Shown piece after piece: positions 26,353-35,302 of a stretch of DNA of 64,000 nucleotides. Source of the DNA: Marinilactibacillus sp. Marseille-P9653 (GTDB lineage: Bacteria > Bacillota > Bacilli > Lactobacillales > Carnobacteriaceae_A); the NCBI RefSeq assembly GCF_916618885.1, contig NZ_CAKAKH010000001.1, forward strand, positions 372,001-436,000, read 5' to 3'. Every line of letters begins with the position of its first letter. The first letter of the stretch is position 1. Both the position numbers and the translations under genes were made by a program. The notes under the pieces were generated by a model. That model had not been told where the DNA came from and did not search any database. It saw only the letters and a list, made by a program, of their open reading frames with translations.

Positions 26353-27978
26353 GTGAAGTGGTGGCAGAATGCAGTAGTCTATCAAATTTACCCTAGAAGC
26401 TTTCAAGATTCAAATGGAGATGGCATAGGTGACATCAGAGGCATCATTCAACGTTTAGACTACCTAGAGGAGCTAGGTATCGATGCAATATGGTTGAGCC
26501 CGGTCTATCAGTCTCCAAATGATGACAATGGCTATGATATCAGTGACTATCAGGCAATTCATCCAGAGTTCGGAACGATGGATGATATGGACGAATTGAT
26601 TGAAGAAGCAAAAAAGAGGTCTATTCGTATCGTAATGGATTTAGTGGTTAATCATACAAGTGATGAACACGAATGGTTCAAAGATGCTAAGAGTGGCGTA
26701 AATGCTAAATATAGAGACTATTACATCTGGAGAGATCCTATTGATGGTAAGGAGCCCAACGATTTAAAATCCACTTTTAGTGGATCAGCGTGGACCTTTG
26801 ATGAGAATAGTCAGCAATATTATCTACATTTATTCAGTAAAAAACAACCAGACTTAAATTGGGAAAACCCCAAAATGCGTCAGGATATCTACAAAATGAT
26901 GAATTTCTGGCTCGAGAAAGGTATTGGCGGTTTCCGAATGGATGTCATTGATCTAATTGGGAAAGTACCAGATGAAAAAATTACAGATAAGGGTCCGAGG
27001 TTACATGAGTTCTTACAAGAAATGAATCGCGAGACATTTGGTCAGTACGACGTCATGACAGTCGGTGAGACTTGGAGCGCTACGCCTGAAAACGCAGAAC
27101 TATTTTCTGGTGCGGATCGGGATGAACTATCTATGGTTTTCCAGTTTGAACATATAACTTTAGATCAAGAACCTGAAAGTAAGTGGGCACTTAAAGAGTT
27201 GGACTTAGTAGAGCTGAAAACAGTATTATCAAAATGGCAGACAGCGTTAAGTGATTTGGCTTGGAACAGTCTGTTCTGGAATAATCATGACACACCTAGA
27301 GTCGTTTCAAGATGGGGAAATGATCAAGAATACCGTGTGGAAAGCGCAAAATGTTTTGCAGTTCTACTGCATTTGATGAAAGGGACGCCTTACATTTATC
27401 AAGGCGAAGAGATTGGAATGACGAATCGTCTGGTAAAAGATATCTCAGAAGTCAAAGATATTGAAAGTATCAATATGTACAAAGAGGAACTTGAAAACGG
27501 GAAACAGTCAGAAGAGCTTTTAAACGCCATTAACCATAAAGGCCGAGACAATGCTCGAACACCTATGCAATGGAATGACGAAATGAATGCTGGCTTTTCA
27601 AAAGGAACACCGTGGATTGCAGTCAATTCAAACCACAATCAAATCAATGTTGAGCAAGCACTAGCGGATCAAGAATCAACTTTTTACACATACAAAGAGT
27701 TGATTCAATATAGAAAAGAAAATGAGACTATTGTTTTAGGAGCGTATAACTTATTACTTCCAAATCATCAACAAGTATTTGCTTATGAAAGAACGCATAA
27801 AGGCAATAAAATCATCGTTGTCGCGAATCTCTCAAAAGAATCCGTATCGATTGAATTGCCAGAGACTTCGGAAAAAGCCAGTATACGATTTAGTAATTAT
27901 AATAGAAAACAAGTTGACTCAACTGAATGGACGTTAAAACCGTATGAGTGTTTTGTGATAGAAAATGTCACCCAGTAA
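26353..27978 (+). CDS. dexB: GH13 glucan 1,6-alpha-glucosidase (DexB-like)
   Basis: A 541-residue intracellular GH13 hydrolase with regions DLVVNHTS, GIGGFRMDVIDLIG (nucleophile Asp), TVGETWSA (acid/base Glu) and WNNHDTPR (stabilising Asp). The GIGGFRMDVIDLIG form resembles streptococcal DexB, which cleaves alpha-1,6 bonds of isomalto-oligosaccharides, as I recall it. The start is GTG at 26353 behind GAAGGAAG. It ends the malE operon and would handle branch-point fragments that MalP cannot cleave. It is similar to but distinct from the glucosidase at 6284. Confidence 0.84.
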   Translation: MKWWQNAVVYQIYPRSFQDSNGDGIGDIRGIIQRLDYLEELGIDAIWLSPVYQSPNDDNGYDISDYQAIHPEFGTMDDMDELIEEAKKRSIRIVMDLVVNHTSDEHEWFKDAKSGVNAKYRDYYIWRDPIDGKEPNDLKSTFSGSAWTFDENSQQYYLHLFSKKQPDLNWENPKMRQDIYKMMNFWLEKGIGGFRMDVIDLIGKVPDEKITDKGPRLHEFLQEMNRETFGQYDVMTVGETWSATPENAELFSGADRDELSMVFQFEHITLDQEPESKWALKELDLVELKTVLSKWQTALSDLAWNSLFWNNHDTPRVVSRWGNDQEYRVESAKCFAVLLHLMKGTPYIYQGEEIGMTNRLVKDISEVKDIESINMYKEELENGKQSEELLNAINHKGRDNARTPMQWNDEMNAGFSKGTPWIAVNSNHNQINVEQALADQESTFYTYKELIQYRKENETIVLGAYNLLLPNHQQVFAYERTHKGNKIIVVANLSKESVSIELPETSEKASIRFSNYNRKQVDSTEWTLKPYECFVIENVTQ

Positions 27979-27994
27979 CAGTTATCTAAATAGA

Positions 27995-28032
27995 AACCAT
28001 TTAGATCTAATTCAGATCTAGATGGTTTTTTT
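27995..28032 (+). terminator. Rho-independent terminator of the malE operon
   Basis: AACCATTTAGATCT and AGATCTAGATGGTT form a long stem with a short loop followed by TTTTT. Confidence 0.88.
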
Positions 28033-28409
28033 GTCTGAAATATGAAGTATATGTTTAAATGAATATCTGAAATAAGATGAATAATAATAGTTATTTATAC
28101 ATCATAAATAGATGGATAAGTGATTAGGGAGAATGGAAAAACCCCTTACTTTACGTTTTGTATAGGTATACATAGAAAAGTATATAGATATAAGTTATTC
28201 AGAATCATATGAATATTTAAAAATTTGAATATACATTTTAAATGTATATTATTATGATAAATCATATTCAAATACACTTTTATATTTATTTTGTTGCATA
28301 ATTATTTATATAATGATATGATTCTTTTCAACACCCCTTATAAATAGGAGGTTGGATTATACGAAAAGTATACAAATACATTGATCTTAGTATCAGGGGA
28401 GACAAACAG
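28033..28409 (+). promoter_or_regulatory. AT-rich, palindrome-bearing control region before glnP-type operon
   Basis: This gene-free stretch contains a perfect palindrome AATATACATTT-T-AAATGTATATT (28228-28250), flanked by related TGAATAT and ATATTCA elements (28209-28230 and 28262-28274). A TATAAT box lies at 28309-28314 with a poor -35. The elements recall ARG-box-type operators of ArgR proteins, but the match is by eye only. No riboswitch fold was recognised. Confidence 0.45.
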
Positions 28410-29873
28410 ATGAAGAAATCGTTTAAAGCATTTATAGCCTTTTTTATTTTGGCAGTAACACTTCTAGTCCCGACACAGTCGGTTTACGCGGAAGATGGTT
28501 CAATAGACCGTGTACAAGAGAAGGGGCAACTTGTTATTGGTACAAGTGGAGATTTTCCGCCGTTTGAATTCTATGCAGAAGTTGATGGTGAACAGCAACT
28601 CGTTGGTATGGATATGTCGATCGCTCGAAAAATTGCGGACGATATGGGTGTCGAACTTGTCATCAGAGATATGGAATTCGATAGTCTGATTCCTGCTCTT
28701 GAAGCCAATAATATTGACATGATCGTAGCAGGAATGACACCTACGGCAGAACGTCGGCAAAGTGTAAACTTCTCTGATATCTATTACCAGACATTCCAGA
28801 ACATCATGGTTCAAGCGGAAGATGAAGGGATTTATGATTCCGTAGAATCTTTAAGAGGTCAAAAAGTCGGCGTTCAGACTGCTTCATTGCAAGAGCAGTT
28901 GGCAGAACAAATTCCAGATGTAGAATTAATGCAGCTAGGAAATATTAATGACTTGATTTTAGCTCTACAGACAAATCGTATTGAAGCCATCGTGATGCAA
29001 GGACCGAATGCAGTAGCTCACGCTGAAAATGACAGCACGCTTTATACATTCGAAGGAGACTTTGAATTAGATGAAGAAGACCAAGGTTCAGCGATTGCTA
29101 TGCGTAAAGGCGAAGACTCGCTGGCGGCAGCCGTTAATGAAAGTTTGGGAGAAATCTTAGATCAAAATCTGATTGAGGAATATCTTGGAACAGCTGGAGA
29201 ATATATGGCTGGTACATCGGAAGAAGACGTATCTGACAACTTTCTAGGCACTTATTGGTCATATTTCGCTGATGGGATGTATGTCACGATCCTCATTTCA
29301 GTGATTAGTGTGTTAGTAGGGATGGTGCTTGGTTTCTTCTTATCTCTCATGAGACTGACGAAAAATTTTGTGATTCGCTTTCTCGCATCTTCATATGTAG
29401 AATTTGTCAGAGGAACACCGCTATTGATTCAAGTTATGTTTATCTATTTTGGTGCAGGTGTGTTCTTTGATCTTCCAGCACTAACAGCAGGGATTATTGC
29501 TGTTTCACTAAACAGTGGGGCATATATCTGTGAGATTATCCGTGGTGGGTTGAACTCGGTCGACTCAGGTCAATCTGAAGCGGCTCGTAGTTTAGGAATG
29601 AGTAAAAACCAAACAATGCGGTATATCTTATTCCCGCAAGCATTAAAGAACATCTGGCCAGCGCTTGGGAATGAATTTATTACAATCATCAAGGAATCTT
29701 CAATCGTATCGGTTATCGGTGTTAGCGAACTGATTTTCCAAACGAGAATCGTTCGTTCCGCGTCTTTCCGAGGAATCTTGCCATTATTCATAACGATGCT
29801 GATTTATTTCTTCCTGACATTTACGTTAACGAAAATCTTGAACCACTTTGAAGGGAGAATGAATCATGATTAG
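28410..29873 (+). CDS. Polar amino-acid ABC transporter, fused substrate-binding and permease protein (GlnP-like)
   Basis: The 487-residue protein begins with a signal peptide (to about VYA at 27), followed by one family-3 solute-binding domain (about 30-250; [35 protein letters not shown]) and a permease domain (about 268-487; [31 protein letters not shown]). This fusion is typical of Lactobacillales glutamine/glutamate or arginine importers; Lactococcus GlnP has two binding domains, here there is one. Its 3' end overlaps the ATPase gene by 8 bp. Substrate within the polar amino acids is undecided. Confidence 0.88.
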   Translation: MKKSFKAFIAFFILAVTLLVPTQSVYAEDGSIDRVQEKGQLVIGTSGDFPPFEFYAEVDGEQQLVGMDMSIARKIADDMGVELVIRDMEFDSLIPALEANNIDMIVAGMTPTAERRQSVNFSDIYYQTFQNIMVQAEDEGIYDSVESLRGQKVGVQTASLQEQLAEQIPDVELMQLGNINDLILALQTNRIEAIVMQGPNAVAHAENDSTLYTFEGDFELDEEDQGSAIAMRKGEDSLAAAVNESLGEILDQNLIEEYLGTAGEYMAGTSEEDVSDNFLGTYWSYFADGMYVTILISVISVLVGMVLGFFLSLMRLTKNFVIRFLASSYVEFVRGTPLLIQVMFIYFGAGVFFDLPALTAGIIAVSLNSGAYICEIIRGGLNSVDSGQSEAARSLGMSKNQTMRYILFPQALKNIWPALGNEFITIIKESSIVSVIGVSELIFQTRIVRSASFRGILPLFITMLIYFFLTFTLTKILNHFEGRMNHD

Positions 29874-30591
29874 TGTGAAACATTTAAAAAAATCGTTTGG
29901 AAAAAATGAAGTATTAAAAGATATCAATGAAGAAATTAACCAAGGGGAAGTCGTTGTTGTTATCGGTCCTTCTGGTTCCGGGAAGTCAACATTCTTGCGT
30001 TGCTTGAATCTATTGGAAGAACCTACTGATGGGGAAATAGTATTTGAAGGCACACCGTTGACTGGACTAAAAGAGCAGGATCTGAATCAATTGCGTCAAA
30101 AAATGGGTATGGTTTTCCAACAATTCAATTTATTCCCGCATATGACTGTACAGAAAAATCTAATGATTTCACCGGTACAAAGTAAAGGGATAGATCAATC
30201 TAAGGCAGAGGAAAAAGCTGGTCAATTACTCAAACAAGTAGGGCTAGGCGACAAGTTAGATGCGTATCCATCTAGTTTGTCTGGTGGGCAGAAGCAGCGT
30301 GTGGCAATTGCACGTGCTTTAGCAATGGATCCAGACGTCATGCTATTTGATGAACCAACTTCGGCTCTAGATCCTGAGATGGTTGGAGAAGTTTTAAACG
30401 TTATGAACCAATTGGCTACATCTGGGATGACCATGGTGGTTGTAACGCATGAAATGGGATTTGCGAGAGAAGTAGCCGATCGCGTACTATTCATGGATGA
30501 CGGCTATATTGTTGAACAAGGCACACCGGACGAAATATTCCAAAATCCTCAACATCCAAGAACAAAAGATTTCTTAGCGAAAATTCTTTAA
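29866..30591 (+). CDS. glnQ: Polar amino-acid ABC transporter ATPase (GlnQ-like)
   Basis: A 241-residue ATPase with Walker [10 protein letters not shown] (34-42), Q-loop [13 protein letters not shown], signature LSGGQKQR, Walker B VMLFDEP and the H-loop His in VVTHEMGF. It powers the fused binding-permease protein encoded upstream, with which it overlaps by 8 bp. Substrate specificity follows the partner and is unproven. Confidence 0.92.
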   Translation: MISVKHLKKSFGKNEVLKDINEEINQGEVVVVIGPSGSGKSTFLRCLNLLEEPTDGEIVFEGTPLTGLKEQDLNQLRQKMGMVFQQFNLFPHMTVQKNLMISPVQSKGIDQSKAEEKAGQLLKQVGLGDKLDAYPSSLSGGQKQRVAIARALAMDPDVMLFDEPTSALDPEMVGEVLNVMNQLATSGMTMVVVTHEMGFAREVADRVLFMDDGYIVEQGTPDEIFQNPQHPRTKDFLAKIL

Positions 30592-30623
30592 AAGCTAGTT
30601 CTTAACTAGAACGAAGGGCACCA

Positions 30624-30670
30624 AAAACACTCCAGAAACTTTAACTGATAAAGTTTCTGGAGTGTTTTTT
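30624..30670 (+). terminator. Rho-independent terminator
   Basis: AACACTCCAGAAACTTT and AAAGTTTCTGGAGTGTT form an unbroken stem followed by TTTT. It ends the transporter operon and, read the other way, may also serve the convergent HAD gene. Confidence 0.9.
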
Positions 30671-30690
30671 AGTGTTTCCAGCGTCATAGC

Positions 30691-31524
30691 TTAAATCAAT
30701 CCATGACGCTCTAAAGCAATGGCGATACCGTCAGAATTATTTGATGTAGTCACTTCATCTGCAACAGCTAACAATTGTTCACTAGCATTTTCCATTGCAA
30801 TACCGTAACGGACAGCCGCAAACATCTCAACATCATTATGACCATCACCAAAGGCCATCGTGTGGGCTTTATCTTCATTCATGTAATGCAGTACATATTC
30901 TATAGCAGTTTGTTTATGAATATTTTTAACGCCAACTTCGCCACTTTCTTTACCAAAAGCAGAAACAGTTGTCGGAATAACCTGGAAATCTTTACTGTAA
31001 CGGTCATAGATTTTTTGGAAAGGAATCGTCTGATTTACAAAACTTAATTTATTAATGTGATCATAGTCAATCTGACTCTCGTCTTCAATCAATAAATCTG
31101 TGAACCATGTGATTGCTTTAAGTGCTTCCGGACCTTTGTCAGGGTTGTCTCTTAACGTCATTTCGTTGAGTAAGTTTTTCAAATTTGTACTCGCGAATAG
31201 ACCATCGTTAGATTCTAGATAATACTCTACTTTATGTTCTTTTAAATAGGAAACTAAATCGAGTAATCCGTCTTTTTCGAGAACTTTATGAAATACGACT
31301 TTACCATCGACTTCGCAGTATCCTCCGCCCGCTCCAATAATACCATCAATCGGTAAAGATAAAACTTCGTCGGTTAACTCTGCTTTCGATCTACCTGTGC
31401 AGATAAAAAAGCGGTGGCCATTTACATGTGCTTTTTGAATTGCTTCTTTGGTGCGTGTAGAAACGGTCCCATCTGAAGTGCAAAGTGTCCCATCTACATC
31501 TAGAAATATGAATTGCTTTTCCAT
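30691..31524 (-). CDS. Cof-type HAD-IIB family phosphatase
   Basis: A 277-residue cytoplasmic HAD hydrolase with motif I FLDVDGTL (nucleophile Asp9), motif II FICTGRSKAEL, and motif III/IV MAFGDGHNDVEMF; the long insertion between about 85 and 190 is the type IIB cap. Family members dephosphorylate sugar phosphates or flavin nucleotides. No neighbour points to a substrate; it is convergent with the amino-acid transporter operon. Confidence 0.88.
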   Translation of the reverse strand: MEKQFIFLDVDGTLCTSDGTVSTRTKEAIQKAHVNGHRFFICTGRSKAELTDEVLSLPIDGIIGAGGGYCEVDGKVVFHKVLEKDGLLDLVSYLKEHKVEYYLESNDGLFASTNLKNLLNEMTLRDNPDKGPEALKAITWFTDLLIEDESQIDYDHINKLSFVNQTIPFQKIYDRYSKDFQVIPTTVSAFGKESGEVGVKNIHKQTAIEYVLHYMNEDKAHTMAFGDGHNDVEMFAAVRYGIAMENASEQLLAVADEVTTSNNSDGIAIALERHGLI

Positions 31525-31760
31525 ACGTTCACCTCTTCGTCATATGCTTCATTTAAGTATTGAACAGAAAATGTTTTTCGAATCCGTAGATACTTACTAC
31601 ATAATCGTAAGCTATTCTCGATAAGAGTTCAACTGAATCAAAATTTTTATGTAAGATAAACGTTTTTGAATCTATAAAAATTATAAAAAGTCGTGTTCAA
31701 TTCCAACACAATGATTGAATGGAGCATCGTCCGGTAACTCCCATAAACCTCATGGTGTCA

Positions 31761-31785
31761 AGGGGGAAACGAATCGTTGCCCCCT
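31761..31785. repeat. GC-rich hairpin repeat, copy 1
   Basis: AGGGGG-A-AACG-AAT-CGTT-G-CCCCCT folds tightly. Related hairpins occur at 33314 and 44960. It lies in the 327-bp divergent gap 31525-31851, so it is not a terminator of an annotated neighbour. A TATAAT box follows at 31824-31829. Confidence 0.5.
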
Positions 31786-31851
31786 GAATAGCAGATAGTT
31801 CTTTCTTCTAAATAGTAGAGAGATATAATGAAATTTAAAGGGGGAGTATAA

Positions 31852-32346
31852 ATGAAAACCATTTTATTAGCATCAATCTGGGCTATGGGTTGGAATACGA
31901 TTTCGATGAATGAGACGGTAGAAGCCAGCGAAGTTTTTTCATATGATATGAATGTCGGAGGAGAACAGTCTGCATATATCGAAACAGAATCAGGTATTGA
32001 TTTATTGGTGACGATAGTTGAAATCGATGAACCCGTTCAAAATCAATCTTTTAATAGGGTTAGTTCATCGTTAGAACTAGAAAACAAGACCTACTTAGTA
32101 AAAGGTTCGTTGCCGCTGTATTGGGATGCAAGCTATAAGATTACAGTAAACAACCGACTCATTACTAGAGCATTTGAATCTAAAGTTACGCCATTATCTG
32201 GAAAAATATCGCAAAGAAAACTGATCAGAGAAAGTTCCAATAAAAGAGCACGTTTGGAATTTAAAGTCAGTCCTTTAATCGGTTCGGATAAAAGTGGAAA
32301 GTTGGTTTCAACGATCAATGGGAGTCAACTCATTATCTCCAAATAA
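31852..32346 (+). CDS. Secreted hypothetical protein, DUF5626-like
   Basis: A 164-residue protein with an N-terminal hydrophobic stretch (about 1-14) and a likely signal cleavage near VEASEVFS (about 26). The rest looks like an all-beta domain; the pattern (SYDMNVGGEQSAYI, then GKISQRKLIRESSNKRARLEF) resembles DUF5626 as I remember it. A GGGGGAG site precedes the ATG. It is a single gene facing a convergent XRE regulator. Function is unknown. Confidence 0.6.
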   Translation: MKTILLASIWAMGWNTISMNETVEASEVFSYDMNVGGEQSAYIETESGIDLLVTIVEIDEPVQNQSFNRVSSSLELENKTYLVKGSLPLYWDASYKITVNNRLITRAFESKVTPLSGKISQRKLIRESSNKRARLEFKVSPLIGSDKSGKLVSTINGSQLIISK

Positions 32347-32413
32347 AAAAACTACCTATACACAGAGTTCGGAAGACAGTAGTATACAAGCAGTTCATTT
32401 ATTTTGGACGTTG

Positions 32414-33073
32414 TCATTTAGAGATGTTTTCATCTTCACTTGGTTCATCAGTCTGAATATTTTCAAGGTCTTCATCTAGAAGAATCACTTCGTAATTGGT
32501 AAACCAGCCGAACTTAGCGCCAAAATAGCCATAAGTTTCCAGTGAAACTAATAAGAGAGAAGCAATAATAGCTAAAGCATAATAAACGCGCTTTTTATTG
32601 TATAAATAAGCCAACAACATAATTGGAAAGGATAATAGAAGTGTCGATGGATGGATGACTATAGGAAATAAAGAAATCAAACTCATCATCATAAAATGAC
32701 TATCTAATGATTTTAAGCGAATGTTCAAACGATCTTTTAAAGACGGACTAGAAAGAGTACTTTCTTTCTCGACAGGTTCGGTTATGTAGGTTTCCTCAGC
32801 TATAGTATTCAAAGGCAGAGCTTGTTCTAAGACAACACCAGTAGAAATCGGTTCTAAATTAGGCTCTAAATCGACTGAATCACTTAGTAAATTATCTATC
32901 GAAATATTGAAAAAACAACTAATTTGTTTTAATGTTTCATGATCTGGTTTACCAAGTCCACGTTCCCACTTGGAAATGGCTTGCCGCGTGACATAAAGTT
33001 CATTTGCAAGCGCCGTTTGTGAATAGCCTTTATCCAGACGTAACTGTTTGAGTCTTTCTGGAAATTCCATCAT
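32414..33073 (-). CDS. XRE-family HTH regulator with membrane-bound C-terminus
   Basis: The 219-residue protein has a Cro/CI-type HTH at about 1-62 (YSQTALANELYVTRQAISKWERG), an acidic linker of about 60 residues, and hydrophobic segments at about 130-180 (MMSLISLFPIVIHPSTLLLSF; YYALAIIASLLLVSLETYGYF), ending in an acidic tail. The layout suggests a membrane-tethered regulator. An AGGAGGTGATT site supports the ATG at 33073 (a second ATG follows directly). It may regulate itself or the divergent membrane protein gene at 33426; that is inference. Confidence 0.75.
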   Translation of the reverse strand: MMEFPERLKQLRLDKGYSQTALANELYVTRQAISKWERGLGKPDHETLKQISCFFNISIDNLLSDSVDLEPNLEPISTGVVLEQALPLNTIAEETYITEPVEKESTLSSPSLKDRLNIRLKSLDSHFMMMSLISLFPIVIHPSTLLLSFPIMLLAYLYNKKRVYYALAIIASLLLVSLETYGYFGAKFGWFTNYEVILLDEDLENIQTDEPSEDENISK

Positions 33074-33313
33074 AATCACCTCCTTATTTACTGATTATTT
33101 TACTATATAGATTAATGCAAGGAAAGGCTTTGTTCTGTTCTTTTCAGTTTATATTGAACAAATATGACTTTTTGTTTTATTTGACGATTCACTTCAAAAT
33201 CAAGAGACTGGGTCACTCCTTGATAAAGTAAAATAGTTGTCACAGTAAGTCGAATTAGTGAAAATGGTTTTTAAAACTTAACCAATAAAACGTTGATATA
33301 TCAAGTGTTTTAA

Positions 33314-33340
33314 GAGGGGCAACGAAGCGTTGCTCCCCCT
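33314..33340. repeat. GC-rich hairpin repeat, copy 2
   Basis: GGGGCAACG-AAG-CGTTGCTCCCC has the same core as the hairpins at 31761 and 44960. It lies between two divergent genes, so again it ends no annotated transcript. A TACAAT box follows at 33373-33378. The rest of the 33074-33425 gap shows nothing else I can name. Confidence 0.5.
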
Positions 33341-33425
33341 ATTCGTTTCGTTTGTGCATAATCATAATTAGATACAATGATGACGAATGATAATAATTGA
33401 AAAAATGATCCAGAAAGGACAGACT

Positions 33426-33962
33426 ATGTATTTAATCTTATCCGGTTTTTTGTTGCTTTTTCTAAAATTTAACTTCACGTTGTTTGACTATAGTTTAATC
33501 TATATTTGTACAAATTTTATTGGGTACCTTTTCTTACGCTTGGGTATTGAAAACAGTGAAGAAGCGGATGAATTATACATGAAAGATTCACTTTGGTTTT
33601 ACCTTACGCTGAACTTGGTTTTATTGTTTTGTCGGATCTTTGGAGTTTCAATTGACAATATCACCTTTAACTATATAGACGCTTATTTATTAGCAGCAAC
33701 TTTGTTGTTTGTGCATATTTACCTGTTCGTTTACCCGCTTTACCTGTTTTCAAAGTTCATTGCGTATTTAGAACTAGAGTCCAAATGTCTTCAGTCAAAG
33801 AAGTTACAAATGATTACAAAGATATGTGTGATGCTTGTTATATTAGCTACGCTCTGTTCTAACTTGATATCAAACTTTGAATATCTATGGATTGTAGTAA
33901 TTTTACTGCAATTCACTGCATTAGTGTTATTGAAAAAATATACAGTGTCTTTTAATCGTTAA
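33426..33962 (+). CDS. Hypothetical polytopic membrane protein
   Basis: A 178-residue protein with about five hydrophobic segments and no recognisable domain. The ATG at 33426 is preferred over an in-frame ATG at 33387 because AAAGGA lies just before it. A long terminator hairpin follows. It is divergent from the XRE regulator, which may control it. Function is unknown. Confidence 0.55.
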   Translation: MYLILSGFLLLFLKFNFTLFDYSLIYICTNFIGYLFLRLGIENSEEADELYMKDSLWFYLTLNLVLLFCRIFGVSIDNITFNYIDAYLLAATLLFVHIYLFVYPLYLFSKFIAYLELESKCLQSKKLQMITKICVMLVILATLCSNLISNFEYLWIVVILLQFTALVLLKKYTVSFNR

Positions 33963-34077
33963 TTCAATGAACATATAACTAATCAGCTGATAACAAAAGC
34001 AAGAGAAATTAACGGTCACAAAAAATAGCGGTTGTCTCGTTTGAAATAAGTATACTTTATAAAGGTAATCGTACAGA

Positions 34078-34128
34078 AAAAAGAGTTAAGACAACAACGT
34101 TTAAAAACTTGTTGTCTTAACTCTTTTT
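34078..34128. terminator. Bidirectional terminator with 20-bp perfect stem
   Basis: The arms 34078-34097 (AAAAAGAGTTAAGACAACAA) and 34109-34128 are exact complements around an 11-base loop, with A and T runs on the two sides. It separates the convergent genes at 33426 and 34557. Confidence 0.92.
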
Positions 34129-34148
34129 ATATTACTTAAATAAATAAA

Positions 34149-34557
34149 CTAGAGAGGTCGTTTGAAAAATTTGGCTACTAAAGCTAATAAGCCTTTTACA
34201 CTTAAAAAGCCCAACACAAAGGGTAAAGTGAGAGAGAATATTGTAGGGAGTAGTTTTTTTGATTCTAGGCTAGTCAAGTAATCATTAAACAACAACGCCG
34301 ATAAATACATATAAGCGAAACTAAAACCAACACCTAACAGAAAAATAATACAGTGTAAAGAAATGAACGAGAACTTGAACGGGTATTTTCAAGTTTTCAA
34401 GTTTTTCATCCGGATTATTCATGCTACCTGCAATTTCAGTGTGGCGCGTTCCGTTTTTACTGTTGTTTAAATTATTACCAACGTTCACCCTCGAGTACAT
34501 GGAACTACTAATATTATTGTCTCGATCATGTTTGTTTTGCCTATCTCGATCACTCAT
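34149..34557 (-). pseudogene. Small membrane protein gene interrupted by a one-base frameshift
   Basis: From ATG 34557 (behind AAAGGAG) a hydrophilic N-terminal region of about 56 residues (SDRDRQNKHDRD...) reads up to a TTTT run (34386-34389, plus strand). In the original frame it soon reaches a stop at 34321. Deleting one base there restores a frame that runs to the stop at 34149, giving about 135 residues with two transmembrane segments (LHCIIFLLGVGFSFAYMYLS and a second near PTIFSLTLPFVLGFL). The total of 409 bases is one more than a multiple of three. It may be a real mutation, a sequencing error at the homopolymer, or recoding. Function is unknown. Confidence 0.7.
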
Positions 34558-34685
34558 ACTGTCCAGCTCCTTTGTCATTATTATACTTTGAAAAGCTCTA
34601 TTTGTGCTAAAAATTAGGTTCGAAATCCTATCTTTGAGTTTTTAAATCTACTTGTGAAAATAAAATGCTAATTTTAATTTGATTA

Positions 34686-34761
34686 AAAAACGAACATTTT
34701 ATTGTTTTTATCGATTAAAGTTCGATTAATGCTTTTTAAAAAAAGGGATTATTGCTAGAAT
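34686..34761 (+). promoter_or_regulatory. PurR box and promoter of purEKB
   Basis: AAAAACGAACATT (34686-34698) fits the PurBox AWWWCCGAACWWT in 12 of 13 positions. An inverted second box (AAAGTTCGATTAAT, 34717-34730) lies 17 bp beyond the first. The -10 TAGAAT is at 34756-34761 with a weak -35 (TTTTTA, 34733-34738). The G of the first box is 64 bp from the -10 box, which puts it near -76. Confidence 0.65.
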
Positions 34762-34813
34762 ATAGAAGAATGGTTTATAAAAAGTGTAAATATCAATCTG
34801 TAGGAGGCGCATC

Positions 34814-35302
34814 ATGTCTGTAGAAGTAGCTGTTATTATGGGAAGTAAATCAGACTGGGAAACCATGAAATATACTTGTGAAATACTGGATGAACTGGAA
34901 ATAGGATACAGCAAGACCGTCGTGTCCGCCCATCGTACTCCTGATTTAATGTTTGAGTTCGCGGAGTCAGCAAGAAGTAAAGGAATCAAAGTGATTATCG
35001 CTGGCGCAGGTGGGGCTGCGCATCTTCCAGGGATGGTTGCGGCTAAGACGACTCTACCAGTAATTGGTGTTCCGGTGCAGTCTCGTACATTGAATGGACT
35101 GGATTCTTTGCTTTCTATTGTACAAATGCCAGGAGGTGTTCCTGTAGCAACAGTAGCGATTGGGAAAGCTGGAGCAACCAACGCTGGCTTGCTTGCAGCC
35201 CAGATACTAGGAATAACGAATCTTAAAATAGCTGATAGAATAGAATCACGTAGAGAACGGTTAAAACAAACTGTAATAGAAAGTAGTGAAGCGCTTGTCT
35301 AA
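34814..35302 (+). CDS. purE: N5-carboxyaminoimidazole ribonucleotide mutase PurE
   Basis: The 162-residue class I PurE rearranges N5-CAIR to CAIR in purine synthesis. Conserved stretches are [37 protein letters not shown] and GVPVQS. TAGGAGG precedes the ATG. It overlaps purK, its pathway partner, by 17 bp. It is the first gene of the purEKB block. Confidence 0.96.
   Translation: MSVEVAVIMGSKSDWETMKYTCEILDELEIGYSKTVVSAHRTPDLMFEFAESARSKGIKVIIAGAGGAAHLPGMVAAKTTLPVIGVPVQSRTLNGLDSLLSIVQMPGGVPVATVAIGKAGATNAGLLAAQILGITNLKIADRIESRRERLKQTVIESSEALV

Noticed and set aside
28033-28409. T-box or amino-acid riboswitch in the leader of the amino-acid transporter
   Set aside because: The conserved T-box sequence and a following terminator are not visible; only AT-rich DNA palindromes are.
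34726-35181. 151-codon minus-strand frame opposite purE
   Set aside because: Antisense shadow of purE, without ribosome site or recognisable domain.
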